Shown here: one piece after another, positions 30,905-42,474 of the stretch
How positions within the stretch are numbered: the stretch's first letter is position 1
Layout of the letters: each line of letters starts with the position of its first letter
Source: Agriotes lineatus
Lineage: Eukaryota > Arthropoda > Insecta > Coleoptera > Elateridae
DNA length: 64,000 bases
Assembly (NCBI GenBank): GCA_940337035.1
Contig: CALNHX010002829.1
Span: 62,001-126,000, forward strand
Reading direction: 5' to 3'
Translations under genes and position numbers: made by a program
The notes under the pieces: generated by a model
Told to the model about the DNA's origin: nothing
Databases searched by the model: none
What the model saw: only the letters and a program-made list of their open reading frames with translations

Positions 30905-32137
30905 ATGCTGAGACCACCACGTTTAATATTCAACCAAATACAAGCAAATCGAAACATGGCAGATTTATTCCCAACAGGTTTTTCTGTACGAATGGTTTCT
31001 GAAATTCCAAGTTACGACGGTAACCCACTAAATTTATCAGAATTTATTAGATCTGTTGAGCTAATTTTATCCCAATTTTTAATACCAGCTCAGCCAAAAG
31101 CTTATATTAATAAATTTTTACTGTCATCCGTTAGAAATAAATTAAGAGACAAAGCTTTAGAAGTCATTACCGGCTATGAATTCAATAACTGGAATGAATT
31201 AAAATTAACACTAATCAATAACTTTGGAGATCAGCGATCAGAATTAAATTTAACCATAGATCTTGCAAAAATGAAACAAAATCAAAAAGAATCCCCTATT
31301 GACTTTTATAACAGAGTTAGAACACATTTAGCAACTTTTAACTCAAAAATGTCCCTTGGACCTGAAGCCAGAGCTATAAAAGATTATAAATTATTAAATT
31401 CAAAAAATCTAGCCCTTAGATCCTTTTTGAGCGGTTTAAATGAACCATTTGGTACTTTGTTACGAGCTAGAAATCCTAATAGCTTAGAAGCTGCTATTGC
31501 AATCGTTTGAGATGAACTAGATATACGCTATTCTCAAAATGTACATCGTAATTATTTACAAACCGAAAGTAATAAACCAGTAATGAATCGTCAGAATTTT
31601 CAAAACAACCCATGGATTAAATATAACGAACAAAAACACAATAATTTTAGACCTAATCAAAATTTTCAACGACAATCAATTCCACAGTTTCCTAATACAT
31701 TTCGAAGCCCTCAGAATCCCACGTTACAACGTAATTTTTCTCAAACCCCAGATTGGTATCGACAACCTTTTGAAAGAAATGTTTTCGCTCCGACACGAAA
31801 TTTTGTACCAAATAATCCTGTTGAAAAAATGCAAACATCTACTATACACGCAGCCATTCCAAAACGACCCCTAACTAGTAACATTCGAAATTTAAATTCA
31901 AACAAAAAACCAAACTTCCGTTCTAATCATTTACAAGTAACCCAGCCGAGCTATAATTTCGAAGAATTCCACGAGGAAAGCGACACAGATTATGCCGAAC
32001 TTAATGGTCCACTTGACCCACTTGACCCACTTCTTGAAGCCGACGCACTTGAAACTGACGCAAGTGACGACTCTCAGAATGTTTATTCAGAGTACTTAGC
32101 AGAACACGACACTGACCCAGATTCCGTAAATTTTTAA
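30905..32137 (+). pseudogene. gag: Errantivirus gag, interrupted
   Basis: One frame of about 410 codons with an in-frame TGA at 31508-31510. The start could be 30905 or the later ATG at 30956 (MADLFPTGF), which resembles errantivirus Gag starts. The N-terminal part has the capsid-like pattern LINNFGDQRSELNLTIDLAK followed by QKESPIDFYNRVRTHL. The C-terminal part is Asn/Gln/Pro-rich and then acidic (ESDTDYAELNGPLDPLDPLL). No CCHC zinc knuckle, as is usual for errantiviruses. The leader 30335-30904 is untranslated. Confidence 0.8.
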
Positions 32138-32149
32138 ATACAGCCTTGG

Positions 32150-32628
32150 ATAAAATTGAAACGGTTCTTGTAACAACAATCAAATCTAATTTACCGTATA
32201 TTTAATACCAGGAACACAAGATAAAATATTAATTGATACCGGCAGTAGTAAAACTCTAATATCACCTTTATTTGTAGAAAAACATTTTCCAAATTTAATA
32301 CATAATTATAATTTTCAAATAACCACACCTCATTATTTTTAGAACCCGGAAGTCATATGTGCTATATGTTTAATTTTAGCCCCGATTATGTTGGACTAAT
32401 AGGATCTGATTTATTAGCAAATATAAATGCAAACATTGATTTTAAATGGATGCATATTCAAACCGAGAAAAATATTATACCATTTTATTATAATCAATTC
32501 AAACTTAAACAAGAAGTTCAAAAACGAAACGAATGTAATTTTTCTAAAATAAATCAACACTTGCAGCCCCTCAAACGAATATATCTACTCCCTCGAGCAG
32601 AAAAACAAATTATTTTACCAACCGTAAA
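32150..32628 (+). pseudogene. pol: Errantivirus pol, protease part, frameshifted
   Basis: The aspartic-protease active site LIDTGSSKTLIS has its DTG at 32235-32243. The frame hits a TAG near 32341. The rest of the domain (GLIGSDLLANINANID, 32357-32644 reading) is in another frame. The coding region is then cut by a MITE at 32631. At least one frameshift plus an insertion disable it. Confidence 0.75.
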
Positions 32629-32630
32629 TA

Positions 32631-32970
32631 CCGGGTGGCCATAAATATCTGATATCACATTACCTTTGGAATCAACACCGTTTTATTCAAGTGATGGTTC
32701 CAACTAAACTAAATGTCATTAATGTCATCACAACTAAAATTCCTATCTGTCAAAAATTATTACAGATTAGATTACAATAAGTAATGGAGATTTTTATAAT
32801 CGAGTCGTAGGCTAAACTGCAGAATCCGGGGCACATTCCCCTCCACTTATTGAATTTTATTAAATTACATAGGTACCAATACTTACTGTAATTGAAATAT
32901 AATGCTAACCAACATTTATAAGTAGCTAATTCCATGGCTACCAGGATCTCAGATATTTATGGCCACCCGG
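32631..32970. mobile_element. 340-bp MITE, CCGGGTGG termini, TA target, in pol
   Basis: Termini CCGGGTGGCCATAAATATCT (32631) and the complement ending at 32970 form a perfect inverted repeat of about 22 bp. TA lies on both sides (32629-32630, 32971-32972). The pol reading frame resumes in phase after the second TA, which confirms the ends. The interior is not palindromic and encodes nothing recognisable. Confidence 0.85.
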
Positions 32971-32972
32971 TA

Positions 32973-35900
32973 GTAATGGTACATATTTATGTGACAAAAT
33001 AATATTTGACAAAGACAGTAGAACACCTAGAGCTGTAGTTAAAGTCCATAATAATTATTTTTATACAACAGCAATTAATACATCTAATCAGACAAAAGAA
33101 TTTTATATTTACAACCCACTGTTATTAGATGACTATAAACACTCAAATTTAATAGAAATAAATAACATCAATACTCAGAATCAAAATTTTAATTTAAAAT
33201 CTCGAAATCAACTTCAAAATGAAAACTTAAAAAACATTAATACAACACATTTAAATGCTGAAGAAGCTCATGCATTAAAAACTTTATGTTACGAATTCAA
33301 AGATATTTTTCATCACCCAGAACTACCATTGACTTACACAAACTTGACAAGACATTTTATACGTACAAAAAATGACATTCCAATCTTTACAAAAAATTAT
33401 CGCTACCCTCATGTTCATCGCGGAGAAGTAAAAAACCAAATAAAGAAAATGCTTGCTGACGGAATTATTGAACATTCAAAGTCACCGTATAACGCACCTA
33501 TATGGATCGTTCCAAAAAAATTAGATAGTTCAGGCAAACAAAAATGGAGGATAGTTATTGACTATAGGAAATTGAACGAAAACACTATAGAAGACAAATG
33601 CGCATTTCCTCTCATAGAACAAGTACTTGACAATTTAGGTAAATCTGAATATTTTACTACCCTTGATTTAGCCTCAGGTTTTCATCAAATTAAAGTAAAC
33701 AAAGCTGATAGAGAAAAGACAGCCTTTTCTACTGAAGAGGGCCATTTTCAGTTTAAACGAATGCCTTTTGGGATGAAAAACTGCTGCAGCAGCTTTCAAC
33801 GACTTATAAATCAGGCATTGATTGGCCTAACACCCACACAATGCATGGTTTACCTTGATGACAATTATTTATTCAGTATCCCTACAAGAACACATGATTA
33901 AACTACGACATGTTTTTGAAAAATGTCGCACTGCTAACTTAAAAATACAATTAGACAAATCCGAATTCTTAAAAAAATCCATTGCCTATTTAGGACACAT
34001 CCTTACCAAAGATGGTGTAAAACCAAACCCAGATAAAATCAGTGCTATTATGAAATTTCCCTTACCAAAAACTAGAACTGATATAAAATCGTTTCTAGGG
34101 CTTTTAGGCTATTATCGAAAATTTATAAAAGATTATGCTAAAATAACAAAATTCCTGACTTTATGTTTAAAGAAAGATTCAAAAATTATACACGATCAAA
34201 ATTTCATTGAACAATTTGAGAAACTAAAAATCTTGCTAACTAATGATCCAATATTAGCTTATCCTGACTTTACAAAACCATTTGAGCTAACTACAGATGC
34301 TAGCAAATTTGCTATTGGAGCAGTATTATCACAAAATAACAGACCTATCAGCTATGCATCAAGAACCCTTAACCAAGCCGAAATTACCTACCCCACAATA
34401 GAACGATCAATATTAGCCATTGTTTGGGCCTGCAAACATTTCCGCCCCTATTTATATGGCGTACATTTTACAATATTTACAGACCATAGACCTTTAATAT
34501 GGCTTCGCAACATCAAAGAGCCTAATTCTAAATTAACCCGTTGGAGTATAAAATTAGAAGAATTTAATTTTACCATTAAATACCTACCAGGAAAAACTAA
34601 TAAGGTAGCTGATGCCTTAAGTCGAATTAATATAAATCCCCTATCAATTGAATAATTAGACACACCAGAACCCAATTTTGATGATAATGCAAGTATAATG
34701 GCACAAAGACCATATACACCTGACTTGACTGACTTTACTATACCTACTTTTGTACCACCTACACGAGAAATTGAACCAATAGATAATCAAAATATTGACA
34801 GTGATGTAAATACTGTACATTCACAACATTCATCATCCCCAGTAATAGACATATCTGAACTACCCCTGCAATATCATAAGAATCAGTTAGAATTTATTAA
34901 CGCTGTAATTCCAAAACCATTTAGAATCACTAGATTCGATGGCTACACACATATAAGTATTTTTGTGAATAACAATAACTTCCACGAAAAGTTTGTACAA
35001 TTACTATTAGAATATTGTACACCAAATTCTCATTATTACTGTATATTTCAAGACGAAAATATTTTTGATAAAATTTCCAAATTTATTACTGAAAACAGTA
35101 ATGAAAATTCTCCTCACTTCCATCGATGCACTAAGCAAGTAACTTATGTTACTAATCCTGATCACCGTGAACAACACATTTCGGACTATCATTTAGGTAA
35201 AACTAATCACAGATGAATTAAAGAAACTAGCGAACACCTTAAACGTACTTATTACTGGAAAGGAATTGACAATGATATCAAGCAATACATCAATAACTGT
35301 GACACATGTAAACGAGAAAAATATCATAGACACCCAAATACATTGCCTTTTAGTTTAACGCCTACTTATGAGAAACCTTTCTCTTGTATCAGCATAGATA
35401 TTTTCCAAATCAATCAAACTAAATATTTAACCGTAATTGACAATTTCAGTAAATTCACACAAGCATATTTATTGGAATCCCAAAACAAAATAGACATAAC
35501 AAAAGCATTGTTAAAATTCTTTTCACATTATGCCGTACCTCAGAAAATCATCGCTGATAACGAATTCGATAACGCTGTAATAAAAGAATTTTTAAAATTA
35601 CATAAAATACAATTACATCTAACTACACCTTTGCATCATCAATCAAATGCACTCATTGAACGAGTACACTCGACAATTTTAGAACACTACAGATTATTAG
35701 AGCATACCCCTGAAAAAGAAAAAATGCCTTATTGCATATTAGCCTATAATAACTCTAAACATTTCAATTTAAAATTTACTCCTTCTGAAATTTTATTTGG
35801 ACATACAGACAGTCATAATCCATTTGAATTATGCAATGATAACTATTTTTAAACTTACATTAATGACCATAAAAATAAAATGTCGCATTTTTACCTAGAA

Positions 35901-36203
35901 ATCCAGCCCAAACAAAAACAAGCCAAAGAACAAAGAAATGAAAAAACTAATAAAAATAAAGGACTTGTATCTTTTAAAGTTAATCAAAAAGTTTTCCTTA
36001 AAAATGACCGAAGAAATAAAAGAAGTATGAAATTTAAAGGACCCTTCAAAATTATAAAAATCCTAGACAATAATACATAACTTGTTGAAGATTTAACTAC
36101 CAAAAAAACATTTAAAAGACATGCAAATGAAATACGCCAAACTGACGAAATAATACCTGTTACAGGTACTACATCTGGTTCTTCAGTTGCAGTATCCTCT
36201 TAG
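32973..36203 (+). pseudogene. pol: Errantivirus pol: reverse transcriptase, RNase H, integrase; interrupted
   Basis: Reverse transcriptase has WRIVIDYRKLNENT, TTLDLASGFHQIKV, MPFGMKN and the catalytic YLDD at 33851-33862. A frameshift follows directly. The second frame carries FLGLLGYYRKFIKDY, RNase H (TTDASKFAIGAVLS, TDHRPLIWL) and then a TAA at 34653. Integrase has an HHCC zinc finger (ending NCDTCKR) and a DDE triad: Asp 35397, Asp 35556, Glu 35658. Stops lie at 35214 (TGA), 35850 (TAA) and 36078 (TAA). The GPFKIIKIL segment near 36040 is the C-terminal beta-barrel of integrase. The final stop is TAG at 36201-36203. The frame from 33855 onward is otherwise continuous. Confidence 0.88.
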
Positions 36204-37927
36204 TTACAGGAGACGTAACAATTAAGGACCTATCAGACAACCCTGGCCTATACCCTCAAAACCTAGGAAAAGCGCAAATTAAAGAAAGCGATTGGACTAT
36301 TATAAAGACATTTGACTATACACCTTTATTAACAAATTATACTATCCTTAGACGTTCATTATTAAACTCTATCCTTAAATTAAGAGATCGCGATTTTTAC
36401 ACAGTTAAAAATGAAGAACAAACAAAATTAAATCACAATGACATGCTATTGTTGATCCAACAGTACATCATAAGGATTGATAACATGATTGATCAAATAT
36501 TTCCTTCAGATACAATCAGAACAAAACGCGGAGTAATAAATGGACTCGGTACTGTATTTAAATTTTTGACAGGCAATCTTGACGCTGAAGACGGAGAAAA
36601 ATACGAGAATGCCATTGAGGATCTTCAATCCACAAGAGATATCCACAATAAAATTCTAAGTCAACATACACATTTAATAAATGACTCCATAAACGCTATA
36701 TTTACCCTAACTAAAAATCAGGAGCTTTTAAATATAAATTTACAGAAATTGATTGTACAAAATCGTGCTATAACTAACATAAACTCACTCTCTATTCAGA
36801 GTGTCCTATCAGAATCAATATTTTCGTTACAAATGTTTGTAAACACCTGGCTCGAATTAGAAACATCCCTCACCTTTGCACAAAACCAACAAATGCATAT
36901 GTCCCTACTTGATAACGCAGAACTATTATCCAATCTCAATCAAATCTCTATCTACCTTTCTGAAAACTCAGACAACGTGCTTTCTTTACCTTAGCCTGTG
37001 CATCATAAAACCCTTCATCTTTACGAATCTACAATATTAATCCAAGCTTATCAAATTAATAACAAAATAACGCTCGTCTTCGAAATACCATTAGTGCACA
37101 AAGACACTATTTACCAACTCATGCAATTGATACCATTCCCGGTATACATTGATTCCAATTTATACCGTATGATCATTCCTACCTATAAAACCATACTCTT
37201 CAACCTTGCAACCTCAATACCCGTCGAACTTGACCATTGTAAATTGGTAACCACAGGTTCTTATTTTTGCACTGAGAAATACCACTTTTCCGTTGTTAAT
37301 AACCAGTTATGTGAGACCCAACTTTTGTCTTTTTCCTCCAACAAAACTTGTTCACCCTCCCTGTTTAACTTACTAAAAGTTAAAATAGCCCAGATTGACG
37401 ATTCCACTTGGTTGGTTACTACTCCACAAAAAGTAACTATTGACATTAAATGCTTAGACACCAAGTCAAGGAAGATAGTAATAAAAAAGAATCTAATTCA
37501 TCGCACACCGGATTGCACGGCGGTCATTGACCACGATACCTTGTTGTTCCAAATCAGAACCTCTTCCTCAAAACTTGTAAAGTTGCAAATACCCAATATT
37601 GATGCCTTGGATGCAAATAGTGCTAAACACACTAAAACAGCAAGTGTGGATCTGACACCGATCAACATTAAAGAGCTGATTAAAGACCAGTCAGAGCTTG
37701 GGGGAATACAAAGGGTGCTTGAGCCTGCCAATGTAACGAACTTGCAATACATTTCTGTAACCACGATTATAATACTAAGTATGATTGTAATAATAATCTT
37801 AAGTTTGTTAGTGTATACCTATTGTAAACGCCAAGCCTTACAAGATAAATTCATGGCATATATAAAATCAAAAGTATTTAAAGACGATATTCCTAAACCT
37901 TTTGAGTTCTTAGAAATCAAAACGTGA
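36180..37927 (+). pseudogene. env: Errantivirus env (F-type fusion protein homologue), interrupted
   Basis: Env of errantiviruses is a homologue of the baculovirus F fusion protein and is normally made from a spliced mRNA, so its start is not resolvable here. The frame overlaps the end of pol and includes a hydrophobic stretch near 36180-36200. A furin-type site R-T-K-R lies at 36518-36529, followed by a Gly-rich fusion-peptide-like start. A TAG stop interrupts at 36992-36994. A single transmembrane segment (TTIIILSMIVIIILSLLVY) spans about 37757-37813, with a short basic cytoplasmic tail ending at TGA 37927. Predicted non-functional as it stands. Confidence 0.82.
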
Positions 37928-37951
37928 AATTCAAATGCTTTGAATTGTCTT

Positions 37952-37962
37952 AAGAGGGGAGG
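37952..37962 (+). promoter_or_regulatory. Polypurine tract
   Basis: AAGAGGGGAGG directly precedes the 3' LTR, the expected primer for plus-strand DNA synthesis. Confidence 0.85.
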
Positions 37963-38481
37963 AGTAATGTAACCACTCAACCACTTAACTATCAAAATAA
38001 ATGTCGCTTGCTGCCGCGAATTCTATATTTAGAATTCTCTGAACTGAAAAGAAGTGTTACGCCCGTATTCAAATTCGAGGTTAGCAGGTTAGATTTTGTG
38101 TCAGTTTCTGTTAAAACTGACTGAAAACCTAACCTGATCACCTCGAATTTGACATAGACGTACAGTGCCGCCAATATACTATTTCAACGAATCTCTGGCG
38201 AGTCGCCGGCGATCCGCTGGCGAACGACTATGAATACCGGTGTTAGAGTTGTGAAACGTTGCGCAATATTGTGTAATTATGTGACGCCACTCAATCACGC
38301 CACCCGAAGATGGCAGAGGCTATAAATAGCCGTGCTTGTGTAATTTTAGTTTAGTTCATAGATTTGTGTCTTACAGAACGTTACTCTGTCCAAATTTGTA
38401 GCTCCTACATTTAATTAAAGCTTTTGTGTAGTAAAATAAATAAAGTTTTTTTTCGTTAAGGCCACGATTGGCAACTTAACT
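37963..38481 (+). repeat. Errantivirus 3' LTR, with MITE insertion
   Basis: 519 bp: the same 333 bp as the 5' LTR plus a 183-bp insert and a duplicated TTA. No other difference seen by eye. Downstream flank is the target duplication AGAG. Confidence 0.93.
38060..38242. mobile_element. 183-bp MITE in the 3' LTR, TTA target
   Basis: Ends CGCCCGTATTCA and TGAATACCGGTG are inverted repeats. TTA is duplicated (38057-38059, 38243-38245), which fits PIF/Harbinger. The 5' LTR lacks it, so exact boundaries are certain and the insertion came after the virus integrated. Confidence 0.9.
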
Positions 38482-38880
38482 AGAGCTGAGATGAGAGCTT
38501 AGATGAGAGATCAGATGAGAGCTGCGATGAGAGCTGAGATGAGAGCTTAGATAAAAGCTGAGATGAGAGCTGAGATGAAAGATGAGATGAGAGCTGCGAT
38601 GAGAGCTGAGATGAGAGCTGAGATAAGAGCTGAGATGAGAGTTGCGATTAGAGCTGAGAGAGAGCTGATACGAGAGCTGAGATGAGAGCTGCGATGAGAA
38701 ATGATATGAGAGCTGCGATGAAAACTGAGATGAGAGCTGAGTTGAGAGCTGAGATGAGAGCTGCGATGAGAGCTGACATGTGAGCTGAGATGAGAGCTGA
38801 GATGGGAGTTTATATTAGAGCTAAGGTTAGAGCTGAGATGAAATGAGATAAGATGGGAAGAGATGAGAAGAGAGGCGAGA
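38482..38880. repeat. 12-bp minisatellite (GAGATGAGAGCT), right part
   Basis: About 33 imperfect copies. The 12-bp period gives an artificial minus-strand frame of repeated Ile-Ser-Ala-Leu, which is not a gene. Confidence 0.88.
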
Positions 38881-40315
38881 CAAGACAGAAATATCCCAAA
38901 AATGGGCAAAACCGATGGTACCTACAAAATATTGGCAAGTGCCATGGAACATGGATACGGATGCGGTTGGATCGTTCGAATTAAATTAAATTTTCACACT
39001 AAAATGGCTCCAGCCAACTTAGTGATTGTCATAATGTACCACTTCTTCTCCATCGATTAACAAGCACGCGTACGATTCTGTAAACAGGAACAGCTATTTG
39101 AGGCAACACGAAACCTAGAAATTCACAAAGAGCTAATTTGAATGGCAACGTTGACCCTTTCGGGCACGAGGGATAGACGTTTCTTACAACTTTCTCTGCC
39201 TCCCTTCAAAGGATATTTGATGAAATGTTCCAGTACCAGAACAAAATTTTCTTTGGTCATCCATCTCTTTGGATAGACTAATCCTAGAGTGTTCTCGGGG
39301 CGTTGATAACCATGCTTTTCAATTTGCTATTATGCTTGATTCTGTTACTTTATATTCTCTGCTCTTCCCACGATAATAATAATAATTCATCTTTTGTCCT
39401 TCTTTTCTATCCCATGCTGGTTAGAGCACAGCATATTCTGCAGTAGTCCAGCTCGGTTGCCAGTATTTTTCTTTTTTTTCTGTCAAAGTAAGTCGTAATA
39501 CATTTTACGATGTTCTCACATATCATGTTCTTGTTTTTTATTTTAATATTATTGTTTCATTGCAGTAATAGTCTGATAGCTGTCCTTCTCTGCCCTGGTC
39601 GTCTTCCTTGAATTTATGTGTTATATGTTCCAGGACGAATCAGTCCCTCGGGTTTTTCTTATTCACTTTCTAGGCTACCCACTTTCATTGAGCGCCACTT
39701 CGAGTCCTGGCCACGCTACGAGCTAACCAACCATCACTCCGCGAAGGGAAAAGAAAATTCATTTTTATATTTAAATTGTAATCATGCAGGCTTTAAATAT
39801 AGCGTAACCACGCTTTAACAAAAACTCCTTTTAAAGCAAATCTCTGGGTAAATTAAAACGTCTTGGCTTCCTAGAGGCTATACGAAAACAATAAAATTTC
39901 TCTCCTCAATTAGGTAAACCTGAACAAACGAACTTTTACAAATAACTGCGCAACACACACTCGTCCTGCTTTGTCGACGCCAATTCTCCGGTACTTTAAT
40001 ACGTTAACTGTGGTTCCCAAAATGGAGGTGACTCGGCCAGTTGTGATCGGTACTAACAATTTTTATGCAGAAAAGCACTAATTGTAGGTTAACTGTTGTA
40101 CTTAGAGCCGCCGAAATAAATATAAAAAAATAGCTAGTTACAATATTACTCGTATATAAAAAAACCACAAATCCATAATCAAAATTAACACTGTTTTCAG
40201 GACCAGCACATCCAGATGCCTGTACGGTCTATTCGTCGGTTTGATCTGTAATGGTGTCCCCTAAAATTTATTTTATGTACGTCTTGTATTATGCGTCCCT
40301 TTTCCATTCCAACTG
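38881..40315. other. No gene recognised
   Basis: No coding or repeat family that I can support. Short open frames lack motifs. Confidence 0.4.
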
Positions 40316-41290
40316 ATGTCGGAATGTTACCTAGAATTTGCAGTCATTTTATTTCAGTTTGAGAATAGAAGGTTTAGCGATTTGCCATACATGAGAGATG
40401 ATACTGGAAGGCCACGGGCAGACTTAATAAACCTAAATATCATATACCTTCAATTCCGTAACTCAGACGGAACATGGGCCTGTTCTGACAAAAATAAAGC
40501 AGCCCACCTTCAAGAAGTGTTTCAACCTCTACCTACTAATGACTCACACACTGATGCAGAAGTGGACCCATATCAACTTAAGTTTTCCATCAAACCTTTC
40601 ACTATGGGTGAATTTCAAACAATGATTGATAGAAAGACCAACTGCAAAAAATCCCCATTGGACGTATATTGAAGGAACTGCCTCTTAAAGCTATCTGTAT
40701 ACTCACGCTTATTTTCAACAGCATTTTACGTACAGGAAATATCCCGATACAATGGAAAATTGCCCCAAGCCCGGAAAGCCTATTAACGAGCCCACATCAT
40801 ACAGACCTATTAGCCTGCTACCGCTGTTTTCCAAATTATTTGAAAGATTACTCCTGACCTTAGTCCCCCTATTCTTGAAAATGAGAACCTAATACCTCAT
40901 CATCAGTTTGGCTTCAGGAGTCACCATTCCACCATAGTAGTACTTAGTAGAACATACTAACTATGCATTCGAAAACAAAACTACTGTGCGGCCGTCTGGT
41001 CTGGCATGAAGGTCTCTTCTTTAAGCTTAAGATGATTTTACCATACACTTACTACCTAATCATAAAATCGTACCTCGAAGAAAGACACTTTCAAGTGAAA
41101 TTCGGAGAAGCTGTATCAACTTTCTACCCCATCACATCAGGTGTTTCACAAGGAAGTATCCTGGGCCCAGTCCTGTATGTTTTATACACAGCTGATCTTT
41201 CTACGAATGCAAATACTTTGATCGCAACCTATGCTGATGACACAGCACTTCTCTCCACTCATCCGTATGAGTTTTTTTCCTATTTCAATG
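40316..41290 (+). pseudogene. Jockey-like LINE reverse transcriptase, decayed
   Basis: Pieces in several frames, in the right order. The linker includes GTWACSDKNKAAHLQEVFQP (about 40468). Then come ELPLKAICILTLIFNSILRT and IPIQWKIA (40672-40760), SYRPISLLPLFSKLFERLLL in another frame (about 40798-40857), HQFGFRSHHST (about 40903), YYLIIKSYLEERHFQVKFGE (41050-41110), the GVSQGSILGPVLYVLYTADL motif (about 41140-41200) and the catalytic YADD in ATYADDTALLSTHP (about 41227-41268). Motif spacing and wording match jockey-clade LINEs. Many frameshifts; clearly dead. Confidence 0.78.
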
Positions 41291-41330
41291 TTTTTATGTT
41301 TCCAAGCAGAATTGGCCAGAATTAGAATAT

Positions 41331-41678
41331 GTGTAAGCTCTTCGGTCCTAAATATTTAATCATTTCTGGACTTATCTTGTCATGTCCAGAGGCTTTACAA
41401 ACTTATAATATTGCTTATTCTAATTATTTATTTTGCATGCTTTACTATTCGACTCTGATATATTGTTGATCACTTTTCGTTGCGCCATTTGCATCGCTAT
41501 TATGTTGCCAAAGTATATCTTCAAAGTGCTGTTTCCAACGGGCCATGTTCTCCGTGTCGTTAGTTAGTAATTTTGCCGTTTTAACTTCAATTACATTCAG
41601 AAGGAATGTTTTGTCTTTTCTGAAATTCTTTAAGACCCTACAAAAAAGCTTCTGTTCTTTTTTAAAGTTATGTTCCAT
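41331..41678 (-). pseudogene. LINE reverse-transcriptase linker fragment, opposite strand
   Basis: The minus strand reads FCRVLKNFRKDKTFLLNVIE, AKLLTNDTENMARWKQHFED and, nearer 41331, CKASGHDKISPEMIKYLGPK. This is the stretch before and into the first reverse-transcriptase motifs of RTE/related LINEs. It belongs to a different element from the jockey-like one beside it and is probably in the same group as the LINE at 21425-22235. Confidence 0.65.
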
Positions 41679-42155
41679 TTTCCCCCAAACTCATCTTCCA
41701 AACTTTGGTTCTTAGCATTATTCACCATTTGGTTTACTTTTGTTTATAAAGATCATAGTCTTCACTGCATTTTGTTGTGAGGTAGCTGTGCCCAACTTTG
41801 ATGGAATGTTACTTGATTACCAAGCCGTTTGTTTTGTCCTTGTCTTAATAGTATGGTTTTTTACACCACATACCTTTTCTGCTGCTGATAATTTTTTTTT
41901 AAATTTTTTCCAACAGCCTCTGTTCATCAGTCAACTTCGGATACTTCTATTTCTAAAAGGAACTGGTAGCTAAGTTGTACTTCCTCATGTTTTAGTCTGC
42001 GAGACTGGATTGTTGTTACTGGTTTTATGCTTTTAACCCCCTGTATATTTTTACATATTTGATTTTTTATTAAAAAAACACTTGCTTTCTATGGCACACT
42101 GGATATGTATGGATGAGATATAAGTGAATTTAAAAAATACCGAATTATCTAGTAA
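41679..42155. other. No gene recognised
   Basis: An ORF at 41740-41973 is hydrophobic without motifs. CCCTGTATATTTTTACATAT near 42040 resembles an isolated fold-back end. Confidence 0.35.
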
Positions 42156-42299
42156 GGCCGGTTTTACAAACCAAGGATAAAGTTATCCGGGGAATAAATA
42201 CTCTAGAAACGATTGCTGTAACAAGGAAACTATGACAATTGTACCTCGGAGAGCTTATTCTGGGTATATAGGTACATACTTTCATTGTAGAACCGGCCC
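42156..42299. mobile_element. 144-bp MITE, Harbinger-like, TAA target
   Basis: GGCCGGTTTTACAA at 42156 and TTGTAGAACCGGCCC ending at 42299, flanked by TAA (42153-42155, 42300-42302). Ends resemble the MITEs at 997 and 4512 in the GGCC core. Confidence 0.7.
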
Positions 42300-42474
42300 T
42301 AAACCATCTATATTTTGGTATAGGACATGTGGGCCGTAGAAAATATTCAATGAAACGCTAAAGACGGCTAGCAATAAAAATGAAGTTACAGACCTTCAAA
42401 ATTTCGAAAAGTTAGTGTCACAGTAAAGTAACCCAACAACGGGTAGCGGAAAAAAGTCACAGAATTAAAGCCCC

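Larger units (their letters stand above)
29985..38481 (+). mobile_element. Endogenous errantivirus (Ty3/gypsy with env), full length, defective
   Basis: Order: LTR, primer-binding site, gag, pol (protease, reverse transcriptase, RNase H, integrase), env, polypurine tract, LTR. Target duplication AGAG on both sides (29981-29984, 38482-38485). LTRs begin AGTAATGT and end TTAACT, matching the AGT...ACT ends of insect errantiviruses. Two MITEs interrupt it: one between protease and reverse transcriptase (32631-32970) and one in the 3' LTR (38060-38242). Every gene has at least one stop or frameshift. An insect endogenous retrovirus-like element, not an exogenous agent. Confidence 0.93.

Noticed and set aside
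38547..38909. Minus-strand frame of 120 codons rich in Ile-Ser-Ala-Leu.
   Set aside because: It is the translation of a 12-bp minisatellite; period 12 gives a 4-residue repeat.
41740..41973. Hydrophobic 77-codon frame as a small membrane protein.
   Set aside because: No start context, neighbours or motif; T-rich DNA gives such frames by chance.
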